A stretch of 64,000 nt of DNA, from NCBI GenBank assembly GCA_016946835.1, contig JACVTC010000022.1, forward strand, positions 1,612,001-1,676,000, given 5' to 3'. The translations under genes were made by a program, and so were the position numbers. Below, one piece after another: positions 63,067-64,000 of the stretch. The notes beneath the pieces were generated by a model. That model did no database searches, was not told the origin of the DNA, and saw only the letters and a list, made by a program, of their open reading frames with translations. The stretch is from Neocallimastix lanati (nom. inval.) (taxonomy: Eukaryota; Neocallimastigomycota; Neocallimastigomycetes; Neocallimastigales; Neocallimastigaceae). Each line of letters starts with the position of its first letter. The first letter of the stretch is position 1.

Positions 63067-63890
63067 ATCCAAAAACGATCATTTTCAGTTAATTCTAATT
63101 GTGAATTTAGGACATCATCAATTTCTTTTTGTGCATAACTATTTATCTCAGAAATATTATCACATGTATTAGGTTGATAGTATGAGATAGGAGTTCCATC
63201 CACAAAACATTTATATATTTTATGTTTACCAAAATTTATAAATTTTACATCTAAATTAGGATTATATGAAATATCACTTTAAATTATATATATATTATAA
63301 TAATAATATATAAAATATTGAAAAAAAAATAAATAAATAAAATTAAAAGCAATTAAGAATTTTTAGTTTATGAAAAATGCATTATTATTATTAACTATTA
63401 TGATTATAATTATTATTATTATCATAATAGTTAATAATTATAATCATAATAGTTAAAACTTACAATACATCTAAATTGTATAATTTAAATATTCCACTTT
63501 GTAAATCTTATAATCCATTATTTCTTAAATATCTATATATATATATATATTTTATAAATACAAATTAATAAATAGAATTTTTAAAATTATTGTAATCATA
63601 ATTTAAAAATTAAAAATATTTATTATTATATTTCCATTTATAATTTTAAATATTCTTTATTATTTATATATCTAAATAATATTTTGCAAATTATCAAAAA
63701 TTTATAAATATAATAATTTTAATTCTTTTTTTTTAATTATAATAAAATATACAGATATAATATTATTATTTTTAATTATTATATATAACTTTAATTTTTT
63801 TTATTTGCTTATTATACTTACAATTCTTTTAAATATATTAATTTAAATAAATTACTAGGTAATTCTTTTATACTTAATCCAGATAAATTC
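63063..63890 (-). CDS. LRR gene, last three exons (partial, runs off right edge)
   Basis: Minus-strand exons 63890-63822 (69 nt), 63532-63464 (69 nt) and 63276-63063 (214 nt), with GTAAGT donors, AG acceptors and phase-2 junctions. The joined frame closes at TAG 63063-63065. Each 69-nt exon is one 23-residue LRR: NLSGLSIKELPSNLFKLIY and YLRNNGL.DLQSGIFKLYN. The last exon opens FDISYNPNLDVKFINFG and continues to a C-terminal cap with two cysteines (KCFVDGTPISYYQPNTCDN) and ENDRFWI. Oddity: an in-frame TAA at 63510-63508 where a Lys or similar residue is expected, so the gene may be a recent pseudogene. The stop sits at the border with a LINE fragment, so the native C-terminus may be longer. 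Likely surface or secreted LRR protein; the first exons lie outside. Confidence 0.68.
63387..63438. repeat. intronic hairpin, 18-bp arms
   Basis: 63387-63404 and 63421-63438 are perfect inverted copies (ATTATTAACTATTATGAT) inside the last intron (63277-63463) of the right-edge LRR gene. A third, inverted partial copy follows at 63441. Confidence 0.8.
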
Positions 63891-64000
63891 CTAATTTATA
63901 TAAATTTTTTTTTTTTTTTTTTTAATTTATTTTTATGACAAAATAGTAAAATAAATTTACTTTAGAAATATTTATATTTATGTAAAGTAAAAATATACTC

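Overview
The window is extremely AT-rich eukaryotic DNA with long A/T homopolymers, short AT-rich introns (GT..AG) and GC-richer coding islands. A secreted leucine-rich-repeat (LRR) protein ending in two fungal-type chitin-binding (CBM18/hevein) domains, a drug-exporter-like MFS gene that looks bacterial and has no intron, ABCA transporters and heavy Ty1/copia debris together point to an anaerobic gut fungus (Neocallimastigomycota). That placement is an inference; Dictyostelium-like amoebae are the main alternative, and CBM18 argues against them.

Layout. 0.2-2.0 kb: intact single-exon MFS transporter (DHA2-like). 2.9-3.1 kb: small unassigned ORF on the minus strand. 6.9-12.3 kb: ABCA half-duplicated ABC transporter, now broken by six visible lesions. 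12.4-32 kb: transposon graveyard with several Ty1/copia fossils on both strands, a Ty3/gypsy scrap, two LTR-like units carrying tRNA-like A/B boxes, and a decayed ABCB/MDR transporter on the minus strand. 32.1-37.3 kb: apparently intact second ABCA transporter on the minus strand, with a first exon I recovered by hand; its intron sits at the same place and phase as in the broken copy. 37.3-45 kb: mostly simple and tandem repeats with one gypsy integrase scrap. 45.1-50.6 kb: two head-to-head copia fossils. 50.7-51.9 kb: a whole-looking, very young, non-coding LTR element (TRIM type) with indistinguishable 186-bp LTRs and a 5-bp target duplication. 52.5 kb: 250-bp pentanucleotide microsatellite. 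54.7-59.1 kb: seven-exon gene for a secreted LRR-CBM18 protein (about 1086 residues) in which all six introns are phase 2 and the LRR module is duplicated. 59.8-63.06 kb: scrambled LINE fragments. 63.06-63.89 kb: last three exons of another LRR gene on the minus strand, two of them 69-nt exons holding exactly one LRR each, again with phase-2 introns; it runs off the right edge.

How it fits together. The intact host genes encode membrane export/lipid-type transporters (MFS, ABCA) and surface or secreted LRR proteins. There is no sign of an operon or a pathway cluster. The best leads are the phase-2 one-repeat-per-exon LRR architecture, the young TRIM, the tRNA-like boxes in two LTR-like units, and a repeat family lying beside both ABCA loci whose core segment is inverted between the two copies.
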